Source: Aminipila butyrica (lineage in GTDB: Bacteria > Bacillota > Clostridia > Peptostreptococcales > Anaerovoracaceae). Taken from it: 64,000 nt of DNA. Positions 8,757 through 17,154 of this stretch are shown in pieces. The notes under the pieces were generated by a model. That model was not told where the DNA came from, did no database searches, and worked only from the letters and a program-made list of their open reading frames with translations. Every line of letters begins with the position of its first letter. The stretch's first letter is position 1. The stretch is from assembly GCF_010669305.1 (NCBI RefSeq), contig NZ_CP048649.1, positions 2,852,001 through 2,916,000 of the forward strand, in the 5' to 3' direction. Both the position numbers and the translations under genes were made by a program.

Positions 8757-9866
8757 CTATCTCTTTGGTTTTGCAAATATCATGCGGCCTGCGGAAGTTT
8801 GCAGGACACTGGTCACCGTTACCGAGATGTTCTGGCCGATATACCGTCTGCCTTCCTCTACCACGATCATGGTGCCGTCGTCCAAATAGGCCACCGCTTG
8901 ATTGCTCTCCTTGCCTTCCTTGACCAGAAAGAGCTTCATATCTTCTCCTGGCAGCACCACCGGCTTTAAGGTGTTAGCCAGCTCATTAATATTCAGCACT
9001 TTTACACCCTTGATGCCCGCTACCTTATTCAGGTTAAAGTCGTTGGTCACTACTTTTCCATTCATAATCTGTGCCAGCTTCAACAGCTTTACATCCACCT
9101 CTGGAATTTCGTCCAAGGACTTTTCCGCCGTGGTGTTATAAATCTCAATACCATAGTCTTCCTGAATCTTATGGAGAATATCCAGTCCTCTGCGGCCTCG
9201 GTTTCGCTTCAAGCCATCAGAGGAATCAGCAATGTGCTGGAGTTCCAGAAGTACAAATTCCGGAATGACGATATTTCCTTCGATAAAGCCCGTCTTCATG
9301 ATGTCCGATATGCGCCCATCGATGATGACACTGGTATCTAAAATCTTGGGGGACGCCTCCGCCAGCTTGTTTTTTGACTTTTGTGACTGACCCCCACGTC
9401 CTTTAGCTATCACCGCAAGGGCTCCCGTAATGTCTTTAAACCGCTTGGTGGCGATAATAACGCCCAGATAACCCATAATTAAATAAGTGATAACGGTGAG
9501 GATCGTCCCCATGTAAAAAAATTGAATGGTGGCATAAATCTGACTCACCAAAAAAGCGATAATCAGACCTACGATTAATCCAAAAGTTCCTGACAGGATG
9601 TCATTGGTTGACACCCCCTGCAGATCCGATTCGATTCCCTTGGCCACCTTGACGCTGTGCTTGCCTAAGCTAGGCGTCATTCTAAAAAATATAATTCCAA
9701 AAATAACAGTAGAACATAGTGCGGCTCCCGCCAGCTGTGTTTCTGTGAGAATACTCTCCAAATTCGTCCCCGTTAAGGCATATAAAAACTCAGCTAATAA
9801 GAACACGCCATAGCCTACTAAAGCGCCTATTACAGAAAATATACTCCTCAATAATTTCTTGATCAA
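8757..9866 (-). CDS. PIN-TRAM domain membrane protein (YacL family)
   Basis: A 369-residue protein with about four N-terminal membrane segments (1-150), then a PIN nuclease-like domain (about 175-290, DTSVIIDGRISDI and TNDFNLNKVA carrying acidic residues) and a C-terminal TRAM RNA-binding domain. The Bacillus homologue YacL sits in the same neighbourhood, before ispD and ispF. Its exact role is not established. The start is a TTG at 9866, with GGAGGTG seven bases upstream, and there is no better ATG. It is coupled to ispDF downstream. Confidence 0.88.
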   Translation of the reverse strand: MIKKLLRSIFSVIGALVGYGVFLLAEFLYALTGTNLESILTETQLAGAALCSTVIFGIIFFRMTPSLGKHSVKVAKGIESDLQGVSTNDILSGTFGLIVGLIIAFLVSQIYATIQFFYMGTILTVITYLIMGYLGVIIATKRFKDITGALAVIAKGRGGQSQKSKNKLAEASPKILDTSVIIDGRISDIMKTGFIEGNIVIPEFVLLELQHIADSSDGLKRNRGRRGLDILHKIQEDYGIEIYNTTAEKSLDEIPEVDVKLLKLAQIMNGKVVTNDFNLNKVAGIKGVKVLNINELANTLKPVVLPGEDMKLFLVKEGKESNQAVAYLDDGTMIVVEEGRRYIGQNISVTVTSVLQTSAGRMIFAKPKR

Positions 9867-9945
9867 TAGTTTTCACCTCCTTTCTCCCCTCTTGCCTCTT
9901 TGTTAAAAGAGATTGCTAAACCCCCGACATGCTCTCAAGGCAAAA

Positions 9946-10419
9946 TTATATCGCCTGGTCAATCATGTCGTTGGCCTCCCCCTGACCAATATCCTTTACC
10001 AGAATAATCTCGCTAAGCAAAATCTGCCTGGCGTTGGTCAGCAGCTTCTTTTCTCCTGTAGACAGTTTCTTCAGCCTGTCCATGCGGACCAGGTTTCGCA
10101 CGACCTCTGCTACCTCCAGCACGTTTCCAGACTTCAGCTTCTCCATATTCTCCCGGTTCCGCCGATTCCAATTGCTAGGCATAGTGGTAGATGCTTCCTG
10201 CAAAATGTTCAGGACTTCTGTCAGTTCCTCTTCAGAAATAATTTCACGTACACCGATGTTGCCGCTGGCCTCCACCGGAATCATTACCTTCATGTCTCCA
10301 CAAGGCAGTTTTAAGATGTAGTATTTTCGGATTTCCCCCAAAATTTTCTTTTCTTCTATTTTCTCAATAACTCCTGCCCCGTGCATGGGATATACGACCT
10401 TATCTCCTACGATATACAT
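9946..10419 (-). CDS. CarD/CdnL family RNA polymerase-binding regulator
   Basis: A 157-residue protein with an N-terminal RNA polymerase-interacting domain (YIVGDKVVYPMHGAGVIEKI) and a helical DNA-binding C-terminus. The conserved tryptophan that wedges at the upstream edge of the transcription bubble in CarD is W84 in MPSNWNRRNRE. Family members stabilise promoter open complexes. It heads the block with the PIN-TRAM gene and ispDF. Its own promoter is overlaid by a perfect palindrome (see that entry), which suggests self-regulation or another repressor. Confidence 0.9.
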   Translation of the reverse strand: MYIVGDKVVYPMHGAGVIEKIEEKKILGEIRKYYILKLPCGDMKVMIPVEASGNIGVREIISEEELTEVLNILQEASTTMPSNWNRRNRENMEKLKSGNVLEVAEVVRNLVRMDRLKKLSTGEKKLLTNARQILLSEIILVKDIGQGEANDMIDQAI

Positions 10420-10427
10420 AACATTCC

Positions 10428-10474
10428 CTCCATTATATAATTCTAGTATATAATGGAGATTGATTCTCTGTCAA
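10428..10474 (-). promoter_or_regulatory. carD promoter overlaid by a 12-base inverted repeat
   Basis: On the minus strand TTGACA (10474-10469) and TATACT (10450-10445) are 18 bases apart. A perfect inverted repeat, CTCCATTATATA and TATATAATGGAG with a 7-base spacer (10428-10458), covers the -10 box through to the carD ribosome binding site. It contains TATAAT on both strands. This is a likely operator or a bidirectional start region. Confidence 0.6.
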
Positions 10475-10648
10475 GCATACAAATTTTTAATCTTATCACA
10501 ATGTTTTTTTCATGTCAACCACAAAATAGTGAATTCTATCGCAAATTTTGCAGACTTCTCTCCCGCCAAACAGAACATGCCAATACTCCTTATCATAATC
10601 CCTAGGGTTGTCTACATATACATAGAATTAAAGGAGGTAGACAAACTT

Positions 10649-13330
10649 ATGAACTTAGCAAAATTACAGGAGGAAACGCCACGCCATCAAATGCCCTCAG
10701 GGCTTACAGAAGATGAAGTGAAATTTTCTCGTGAAAAGCACGGCAGGAATTGTATTACCCAAAAAAAGCGGCAAGGATTTTGGCGTAGCTTCATAGCCAG
10801 TTTTGGTGATCCCGTGATTAAAATTCTTCTAGCCGCTCTCGCCGTCAATGTTCTCTTTATTGCCCAGCATGCAAATTGGTTTGAATCCGTCGGCATTGCT
10901 TTAGCCATATTGCTTGCCACCCTGGTCTCCACACTTTCGGAATACGGAAGTGAATCTGCTTTTGAAAAGCTCCAAGAGGAAGCCAGCAAGATTCAATGCC
11001 GCGTTCAGCGTGCGTCAGGATTGCAAGAAATACCTGTAGATGAAATTGTTGTAGGTGACTTGATACTGCTTCAGGCTGGAGACCGCGTGCCCGCAGATGG
11101 GCGCATGTCGCAGGGCCAGCTGGAAGTTGACCAATCCGCCCTCAACGGGGAAAGCAAAGAAGCAAAGAAGCGTCCGGTTCCACTAGGTATCCACGATCCG
11201 GTGGAGAACAGCTTTTTAAACCCTGCTTTGGTTTTTTCTGGTACAGTAGTATGTGCCGGTGAAGGGATTATGGAAGTCACTCATGTAGGTGATCACACCT
11301 TTTATGGCCACATCGGTACTGAAATTCAGGAAGAAACCCGAGAAAGCCCTCTTCGTCACCGCCTAAACGGGCTGGCTGCCGATATTGGCAAATTTGGTTA
11401 TATTGCTGCTACCATTTCTGTTCTGGCCTACTTATTTAACAGCATCGTTATCGATAACGGTTTTGACTTGGCTAGAATCAATGACATGCTCTCTTCTTGG
11501 CACTTCATGCTGCCCCTGTTGATTCAGGCCTGCACGCTGGGGGTAACCGTGGTGGTCATGGCGGTACCAGAGGGTCTGCCGATGATGATTACAGTAGTTT
11601 TGTCAGCTAACATGCGGCGCATGCTCAAAGATCACGTTTTAGTACGGAAACTAATCGGCATTGAAACCGCAGGCAGCCTAAACATCCTCTTTTCTGACAA
11701 GACCGGAACCCTCACCAGCGGCAAGCTGGAGGTTGTGCAATTTGCAGACGGAACAGGCCGGCTGCGGAGTCGAGAACAGCTGACACGACAGTCCACAGCC
11801 CTATGCGGCATCTTAAAAGACTCTATTCAATACAACTGTGCCGCTGCCTTGGAAAAACAACGAGCCATCGGCGGTAATGCAACAGACCGAGCAGTAATGG
11901 AATTTGCCGGGCAGCTTTCAGGGGGGCACGATCATCTGGAGAAGTTTACCTTGTTGCCTTTTTCCAGTCAAGATAAAATGATGATAACAGCTGTTTCGAA
12001 AGGCTGGAACGCAATTCTAGTAAAAGGAGCGCCAGAAAAAATATTGCCTCATTGCACCCATTACTACGATGAAACAGGTGAAGCGTGCGTCTTTACCAGC
12101 CGCTTTGCCGTGGAACGCATGCTGAAAGACTTCACAGAAAAAGCCATGCGGGTCATCGTCATCGCTGTAGCACCTCCGAAAACCCATACACCAGCTCAGC
12201 TGAAAGACTTAACGCTGGTGGGCTTGCTTGCCATTCGTGACGACATTCGCCCTCAGACCCTGAGCGGCGTTGCTCAAGTCCAGCGTGCAGGTGTGCAGAC
12301 GGTTATGATTACCGGAGACTCTGCGGCCACCGCTACCGCTATCGCCAAGGAGCTAGGTCTGATTCAAAGTCCTGCCCATTTAGTCATCACCTCTGACCAG
12401 CTAAAAACCATGTCGGACGAAAAGCTGACAGAAATCCTGCCAGACATTCGCGTCATCGCCCGAGCACTGCCCTCTGATAAGAGCCGCCTGGTGCGAGTTG
12501 CCCAAGGCCGGGGATTTGTAGTAGGCATGACCGGTGATGGAGTCAACGATGCCCCTGCCCTAAAACTAGCCGATATTGGCTTTTCCATGGGCAGCGGAAC
12601 AGAGGTAGCAAAAGAAGCCAGCGACATAGTCATCATGGACAACCGCTTTGATTCCATTGCCAAAGCCATCTGCTACGGCCGAACCATTTTTAAGAGTATC
12701 AGAAAGTTCATCATCTATCAGATGAGCACCTGTTTCTGTGCCGTGGGGGTAACCATCATCGGCCCTCTTATCAATGTAGACTTTCCCATCACCGTCATAC
12801 AAATGCTTTGGATTAACATGGTGATGGATACCCTGTCTGGATTAGCTTTCAGCGGTGAAAAAGCCAGACAAGAATACATGGATGAGGCTCCTAAAAGCCG
12901 CAGCGAGGCTATTATCAATCCGTACATGAAAAACCAGATTGCCGTCAGCAGCATATACGCCATCATCTTGTGCCTGGCTTTCCTCAAAAGCTCTTACTTC
13001 AGCATGATGGACTCCCAGAGCCACTTATATAGTCTAACTGCTTTTTTTGCTCTGTTTATGTTCTGCACTATTTTCAGAAGTTTTAACGCCAGGACTCATA
13101 ATTTTAATATTTTTTCTGGAATTTGTTCTAATTTATCTTTTCTCTGGATTATGGGGCTAATTACCTTGGCACAAATGGTTATTCTGTATTATGGCGGGTC
13201 CATTTTCCGTACCATCCCCCTCAGCCTTAAGGATTTAATTACTGTTGTATTGCTGGCTTTTACTGTCATTCCAGTAGACTTACTGCGTAAATACTGCATC
13301 CGTCACAGCAAATATCCCCAGAGCACCTAG
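10649..13330 (+). CDS. P-type cation ATPase (Ca2+ pump type)
   Basis: An 893-residue P2-type ATPase. It has the actuator loop NGES, the phosphorylation site SDKTGTLT (D350), the membrane motif AVPEGLP that forms the ion site in calcium pumps, the hinge TGDGVNDAPAL, and a C-terminal cation-ATPase domain with several membrane helices. The closest family is the PMCA/SERCA-like Ca2+ exporters, though Mn2+ is possible. I chose the ATG at 10649 because AAGGAGG precedes it; the open frame extends upstream to 10460 without a ribosome site. It converges with the sensor kinase, and the two stop codons share CTAG. Confidence 0.92.
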   Translation: MNLAKLQEETPRHQMPSGLTEDEVKFSREKHGRNCITQKKRQGFWRSFIASFGDPVIKILLAALAVNVLFIAQHANWFESVGIALAILLATLVSTLSEYGSESAFEKLQEEASKIQCRVQRASGLQEIPVDEIVVGDLILLQAGDRVPADGRMSQGQLEVDQSALNGESKEAKKRPVPLGIHDPVENSFLNPALVFSGTVVCAGEGIMEVTHVGDHTFYGHIGTEIQEETRESPLRHRLNGLAADIGKFGYIAATISVLAYLFNSIVIDNGFDLARINDMLSSWHFMLPLLIQACTLGVTVVVMAVPEGLPMMITVVLSANMRRMLKDHVLVRKLIGIETAGSLNILFSDKTGTLTSGKLEVVQFADGTGRLRSREQLTRQSTALCGILKDSIQYNCAAALEKQRAIGGNATDRAVMEFAGQLSGGHDHLEKFTLLPFSSQDKMMITAVSKGWNAILVKGAPEKILPHCTHYYDETGEACVFTSRFAVERMLKDFTEKAMRVIVIAVAPPKTHTPAQLKDLTLVGLLAIRDDIRPQTLSGVAQVQRAGVQTVMITGDSAATATAIAKELGLIQSPAHLVITSDQLKTMSDEKLTEILPDIRVIARALPSDKSRLVRVAQGRGFVVGMTGDGVNDAPALKLADIGFSMGSGTEVAKEASDIVIMDNRFDSIAKAICYGRTIFKSIRKFIIYQMSTCFCAVGVTIIGPLINVDFPITVIQMLWINMVMDTLSGLAFSGEKARQEYMDEAPKSRSEAIINPYMKNQIAVSSIYAIILCLAFLKSSYFSMMDSQSHLYSLTAFFALFMFCTIFRSFNARTHNFNIFSGICSNLSFLWIMGLITLAQMVILYYGGSIFRTIPLSLKDLITVVLLAFTVIPVDLLRKYCIRHSKYPQST

Positions 13331-14769
13331 CGTTCTCTGTCCAGTTCAACATAAAAGGTACTGCCTTCGCCTTCCTTGCTCTCTACCCCATAGCGACCGC
13401 CGTGGAGCTGCATGATTTCCTTGACAATGGAAAGACCCAGACCAGTTCCCCTTGTAGCCCGCACATGATGGGTACTGGTCTTGTAATACCGCTCCCAAAT
13501 CTGATTGATTTCTTCCGGGGAAATGCCCATGCCGTGATCTGACACTTCGCAGCGGACGGTGTTTCCCTGAGAAGTGATACGAATATCTACCTCTTTGTCT
13601 GCCCCACAGTATTTCACCCCGTTGTTCAACAGATTGGCCAAAACCCGCTTGATCTTATTTTCATCGGCGTTGACCATAGCCGGCTCAGCAGGAACCTCCA
13701 GATTAAACTTATATCCGTCTCGGCTCTCATAAACCCCAAGGGAATTAATAATGCTTTGAGCCGCCTCCGCCAAATCAAAATCGCTTTTTTCCAAAGGCGT
13801 TACATTCGTCTGAAGCTGAGACAAGTCCAGCAGGTCGCTGACCAATAGATTCAACCGATCGGCTTCCTCAATAATAACTTCCAGATGAGCCCGCCGCTTT
13901 TCCGGATTGTCTCCTGACAAGTCCCGAATCATTTCCGCATAGGACTTAACCATGGTTAAGGGGGTCCTCAGGTCGTGAGACACATTGGCGATTAGATCCT
14001 TTCGCAGCTCATCGGTCTTTTTCAGTTCTGCCGAAGTCATGTTGAGGGTTTCCGACAACTGAATAATCTCGGTGTAGTGGCCTCCCTCAAAAGGCACCCC
14101 ATACTCACCCGCTGCCAGCCGTTCCGCCGATTTAGTAATGCTGCGGATAGGCTTGGATATCCGATTAGATAAGTAGATAGACAAACTAAAGGCGATGCTC
14201 AGGGAGATGATGGTCACATAAATTAACTGATTCCTCAAAATACCCACAGTAGAGTCCACGGGAAACAGCGGAGAGAAAATGTAAAGAATGACCTTGCTGT
14301 CCGCCGTCCTTTCCAAAAAACTAGCATAAGCCAGAGTCTTGCGGTCGCCGTTACCCGGCCCTTTCTCTGGTATTATTACCGAGGCGCTCTGCTGATTATC
14401 CTGAAAAAGGAGTTTTCTCACGGTGCTCATCTCTGGCAAATACATATAAATCGGCATCCGTCCCGATTCATTGCCCGGGGAAAAGAGAATGGCATCGTCT
14501 GTTTCAATTTGAATGTACATATCGTTGGAGATAGACAAGGATCGGATGGTATCCACAAAGTCCTCTGTACCGTATTTCTCAGCGATAACCGTGGCGATAC
14601 GGTTGGTCTCCGTAATCTTCATTTCCTGATAATACGTGTTGAGAAAGAAGATTTGCAGCAGCCATAAGAGGGACAGCAGCAGTGCCGCAAAAAGGACGAA
14701 GTAAGCCCACAGCTTATAGTTTATGCTGTTTTTATCAAAATGTATCTTTCGCAGTAACCGTGCTTTCAT
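13327..14769 (-). CDS. Sensor histidine kinase
   Basis: Membrane sensor kinase of 480 residues. It has two membrane segments (about 20-42 and 180-202) flanking an extracellular sensing region. A HAMP linker (NRISKPIRSITKSAERLAAG), a HisKA domain with the phospho-histidine in NVSHDLRTPLT, and a HATPase domain with N, G1 (DHGMGI) and G2 (GTGLGLSIVKE) boxes follow. It starts 6 bases after the response regulator stop and uses GAGG within the end of that gene. The signal is unknown. Its neighbour, the ATPase, is convergent rather than co-directional, so a functional link is only possible. Confidence 0.92.
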   Translation of the reverse strand: MKARLLRKIHFDKNSINYKLWAYFVLFAALLLSLLWLLQIFFLNTYYQEMKITETNRIATVIAEKYGTEDFVDTIRSLSISNDMYIQIETDDAILFSPGNESGRMPIYMYLPEMSTVRKLLFQDNQQSASVIIPEKGPGNGDRKTLAYASFLERTADSKVILYIFSPLFPVDSTVGILRNQLIYVTIISLSIAFSLSIYLSNRISKPIRSITKSAERLAAGEYGVPFEGGHYTEIIQLSETLNMTSAELKKTDELRKDLIANVSHDLRTPLTMVKSYAEMIRDLSGDNPEKRRAHLEVIIEEADRLNLLVSDLLDLSQLQTNVTPLEKSDFDLAEAAQSIINSLGVYESRDGYKFNLEVPAEPAMVNADENKIKRVLANLLNNGVKYCGADKEVDIRITSQGNTVRCEVSDHGMGISPEEINQIWERYYKTSTHHVRATRGTGLGLSIVKEIMQLHGGRYGVESKEGEGSTFYVELDRER

Positions 14770-14775
14770 AAATAA

Positions 14776-15447
14776 CTATGCCTCAAATTTATACCCTACC
14801 CCTCGCAATGTAACGATAAAGTCTCTGTATGGTCCCAAATTATTTCTTAGATTCTTGATATGGGTATCGATGGTCCGGTCATCGCCGAAGAAATCGTATC
14901 CCCAAATATCGGACAGCAGCTTGTCCCGGGACAGAGCCAAGTTACTGTTTTTAGCTAAATAAAATAGCAGGTCATACTCCTTTGGAGTCAGTTCCACCTT
15001 CTCCCCGTCTACTTGAACAGTTCTGGCTGGAATGTTGATGGACAAGCCGCTGAAATTGAGTACATCCTGCTCTACCGCCTGCACAGCGGCTTTTCTGGCC
15101 AGCACAGCATGTACCCTGGCCATGAGCTCCTTGGGACTGAACGGTTTGACTACATAGTCATCCACCCCCAGCTCAAAGCCAAACAGTTTATCGTATTCTT
15201 CCCCTCTGGCCGACAGCATAATTACTGGCGTATCCTTAAACTTTCTCAGCTCTTTACAGGTGGAAAATCCATCCAGCTTAGGCATCATTACATCCAGGAT
15301 AATTAAGTCGTAATCGTTCAGCTTGCATAGGCCGATGGCCTCCATGCCGTCTGCCGCTTCGTCTACCTGATAATTGTTAAATTCTGCATATTCTTTGATG
15401 ACCTCTCTTATTTTTATTTCGTCATCCACAACTAATAATTTACTCAT
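14776..15447 (-). CDS. OmpR/PhoB-family response regulator
   Basis: A DNA-binding response regulator with an N-terminal receiver domain (DDE at 8-10, phospho-acceptor D52 in ILDVMMP, and the conserved lysine in VVKPFSPKEL) and a C-terminal winged-helix domain (LTPKEYDLLFYLA, RTIDTHIKNLR). I chose the ATG at 15447 because the earlier in-frame ATG lies within the GATGAGGT that serves as its ribosome site. It is the cognate partner of the sensor kinase encoded immediately downstream. No WalR-type features link it specifically to the WalR-like boxes at 4.5 kb. Confidence 0.93.
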   Translation of the reverse strand: MSKLLVVDDEIKIREVIKEYAEFNNYQVDEAADGMEAIGLCKLNDYDLIILDVMMPKLDGFSTCKELRKFKDTPVIMLSARGEEYDKLFGFELGVDDYVVKPFSPKELMARVHAVLARKAAVQAVEQDVLNFSGLSINIPARTVQVDGEKVELTPKEYDLLFYLAKNSNLALSRDKLLSDIWGYDFFGDDRTIDTHIKNLRNNLGPYRDFIVTLRGVGYKFEA

Positions 15448-15675
15448 AACGTACCTCATCCTATGATTGTTTTTTACACCTTCGCTCTCATGATACCTAT
15501 CTTAACGGGCAAAGGTGACAGATTTGTGATAAAAGCAAATATATTCTATGTAATTTTACCATATCTCTTGTCGGAATTGATTAAGTTTTTATTGTTTATT
15601 TTTTGTCTTAATGCTAAAATAATTTTATTCTGGATTGTTTTTTTAACTAAATTGTGTAAGGAATGGGAGATAAAC

Positions 15676-17031
15676 ATGAACACTGAATTAAAAGAGAAAT
15701 TTGGTCTCTTTACCGCCATCGCTTTGGTGGTTGGCATCGTTATCGGCAGCGGAGTCTTTTTCAAGGCGGAAAAAGTTCTCAACGCCACCGGCGGCGACCT
15801 GCCGCTAGGAATTCTAGCCTGGATTATCGGCGGTCTAATCATGATTGCCTGTGCCTACACCTTTGCTGTGATGGCCACCAGGTACCAGTATGTAAACGGA
15901 ATTGTAGATTATGCAGAGGCAGCCATGGGCAGCACCTACGGCTATTATGTGGGCTGGTTTATGGCCCTGATTTATTATCCTACCCTCACCTCGGTCCTAG
16001 CCTGGGTATCCGCCCGCTACACTTGCGTGCTTTTCGGCTTTGATATTACCGGGGGAGCTTGTATGACCATTTCATGCTTCTTTTTAATTGCCAGCTTTGC
16101 TCTGAATACCTTATCTCCAGTAATCTCTGGTAAGTTTCAGGTAGCGACCACTATCATCAAGCTGATTCCTTTATTCCTCATGGCTATCATCGGCACCATC
16201 TTTGGTCTAAAGAGCGGCATGACGACGTATAACTTCACTACGGTAGTAACTCCGGTGGATACGTCTCAAGGTCTATTTACCGCTGTAGTAGCCACCGCTT
16301 TCGCCTATGAAGGCTGGATTGTGGCCACCAGTATTAATGCCGAGCTGAAAGATGCCAAGAAGAATCTACCTATCGCTTTAGTCTGCGGCACATTCATTAT
16401 TATGGCTGTGTACATCTTGTATTATGTGGGACTAGCTGGTACGGTTACCAACGAAGTAATGATGGCCGGCGGTGAAGCCGGAGCCAAGCTGGCTTTTGAA
16501 AATCTATTTACCAGCGTTGGCGGCACCTTAATTTTCGTCTTCGTCATTATCTCTTGCTTGGGTACGCTGAATGGCCTTATGCTAGGCTGTACCAGAGGCA
16601 TTTACTCGGTGGCTTCCCGAAAGCAAGGACCGGCTCCGGAAATCCTCGGACAGGTGGATCCGGTTACCAATATGCCAGTAAACTCTTCTGTAGTTGGTCT
16701 GTTGTTATGTGGCTTCTGGCTGGTATTCTTCTTCGGAGCAAACTTAGCCGATCCGAAATGGTTTGGATTTTTCAACTTTGATTCGTCGGAACTTCCTATT
16801 GTTTCCATCTATGGGCTTTACATTCCAATCTTTGTGATGTTGATGAAAAAGGAGAAAGACCTGTCTCCTTTCAAGCGATTCTTCATGCCAGCCTTGGCAC
16901 TATTGGGCTGCGTATTCATGATTATAGCTGCTTGTTTCTCTCACGGATGGTCCGTTCCAGCCTATTTAATCGTCTTTGCTCTGTTCATGCTGGTAGGAGG
17001 CTTTTTCCGCAGAAAAAGAGAAACAGCCTAA
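15676..17031 (+). CDS. APC-superfamily amino acid permease/exchanger
   Basis: A 451-residue protein with about twelve hydrophobic membrane helices. Helix 1 has the glycine-rich substrate motif VGIVIGSGVFFKAE, typical of LAT/SteT-like amino acid exchangers. The TAFAYEGWIVATSINAELKD region matches helix 6 and the following loop of the family. The substrate is unresolved; serine/threonine exchange as in SteT is one option. The ATG at 15676 is preceded by GGGAGA. It is divergently transcribed from the response regulator and ends at a strong terminator. Confidence 0.88.
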   Translation: MNTELKEKFGLFTAIALVVGIVIGSGVFFKAEKVLNATGGDLPLGILAWIIGGLIMIACAYTFAVMATRYQYVNGIVDYAEAAMGSTYGYYVGWFMALIYYPTLTSVLAWVSARYTCVLFGFDITGGACMTISCFFLIASFALNTLSPVISGKFQVATTIIKLIPLFLMAIIGTIFGLKSGMTTYNFTTVVTPVDTSQGLFTAVVATAFAYEGWIVATSINAELKDAKKNLPIALVCGTFIIMAVYILYYVGLAGTVTNEVMMAGGEAGAKLAFENLFTSVGGTLIFVFVIISCLGTLNGLMLGCTRGIYSVASRKQGPAPEILGQVDPVTNMPVNSSVVGLLLCGFWLVFFFGANLADPKWFGFFNFDSSELPIVSIYGLYIPIFVMLMKKEKDLSPFKRFFMPALALLGCVFMIIAACFSHGWSVPAYLIVFALFMLVGGFFRRKRETA

Positions 17032-17074
17032 GACGGCTATTAAACACAATTGATTTTTTACCCTGAAAAGCAGA

Positions 17075-17130
17075 AGCCCATTATTTACCACCAGCAATAT
17101 AAATGGTAAATAATGGGCTCTATTTTTTTT
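17075..17130 (+). terminator. Rho-independent terminator after the permease
   Basis: Perfect 16-base arms AGCCCATTATTTACCA (17075-17090) and TGGTAAATAATGGGCT (17104-17119), followed by CTATTTTTTTT on the plus strand. Confidence 0.9.
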
Positions 17131-17154
17131 AAATCAGAAATAGTTCGGTGGCTC

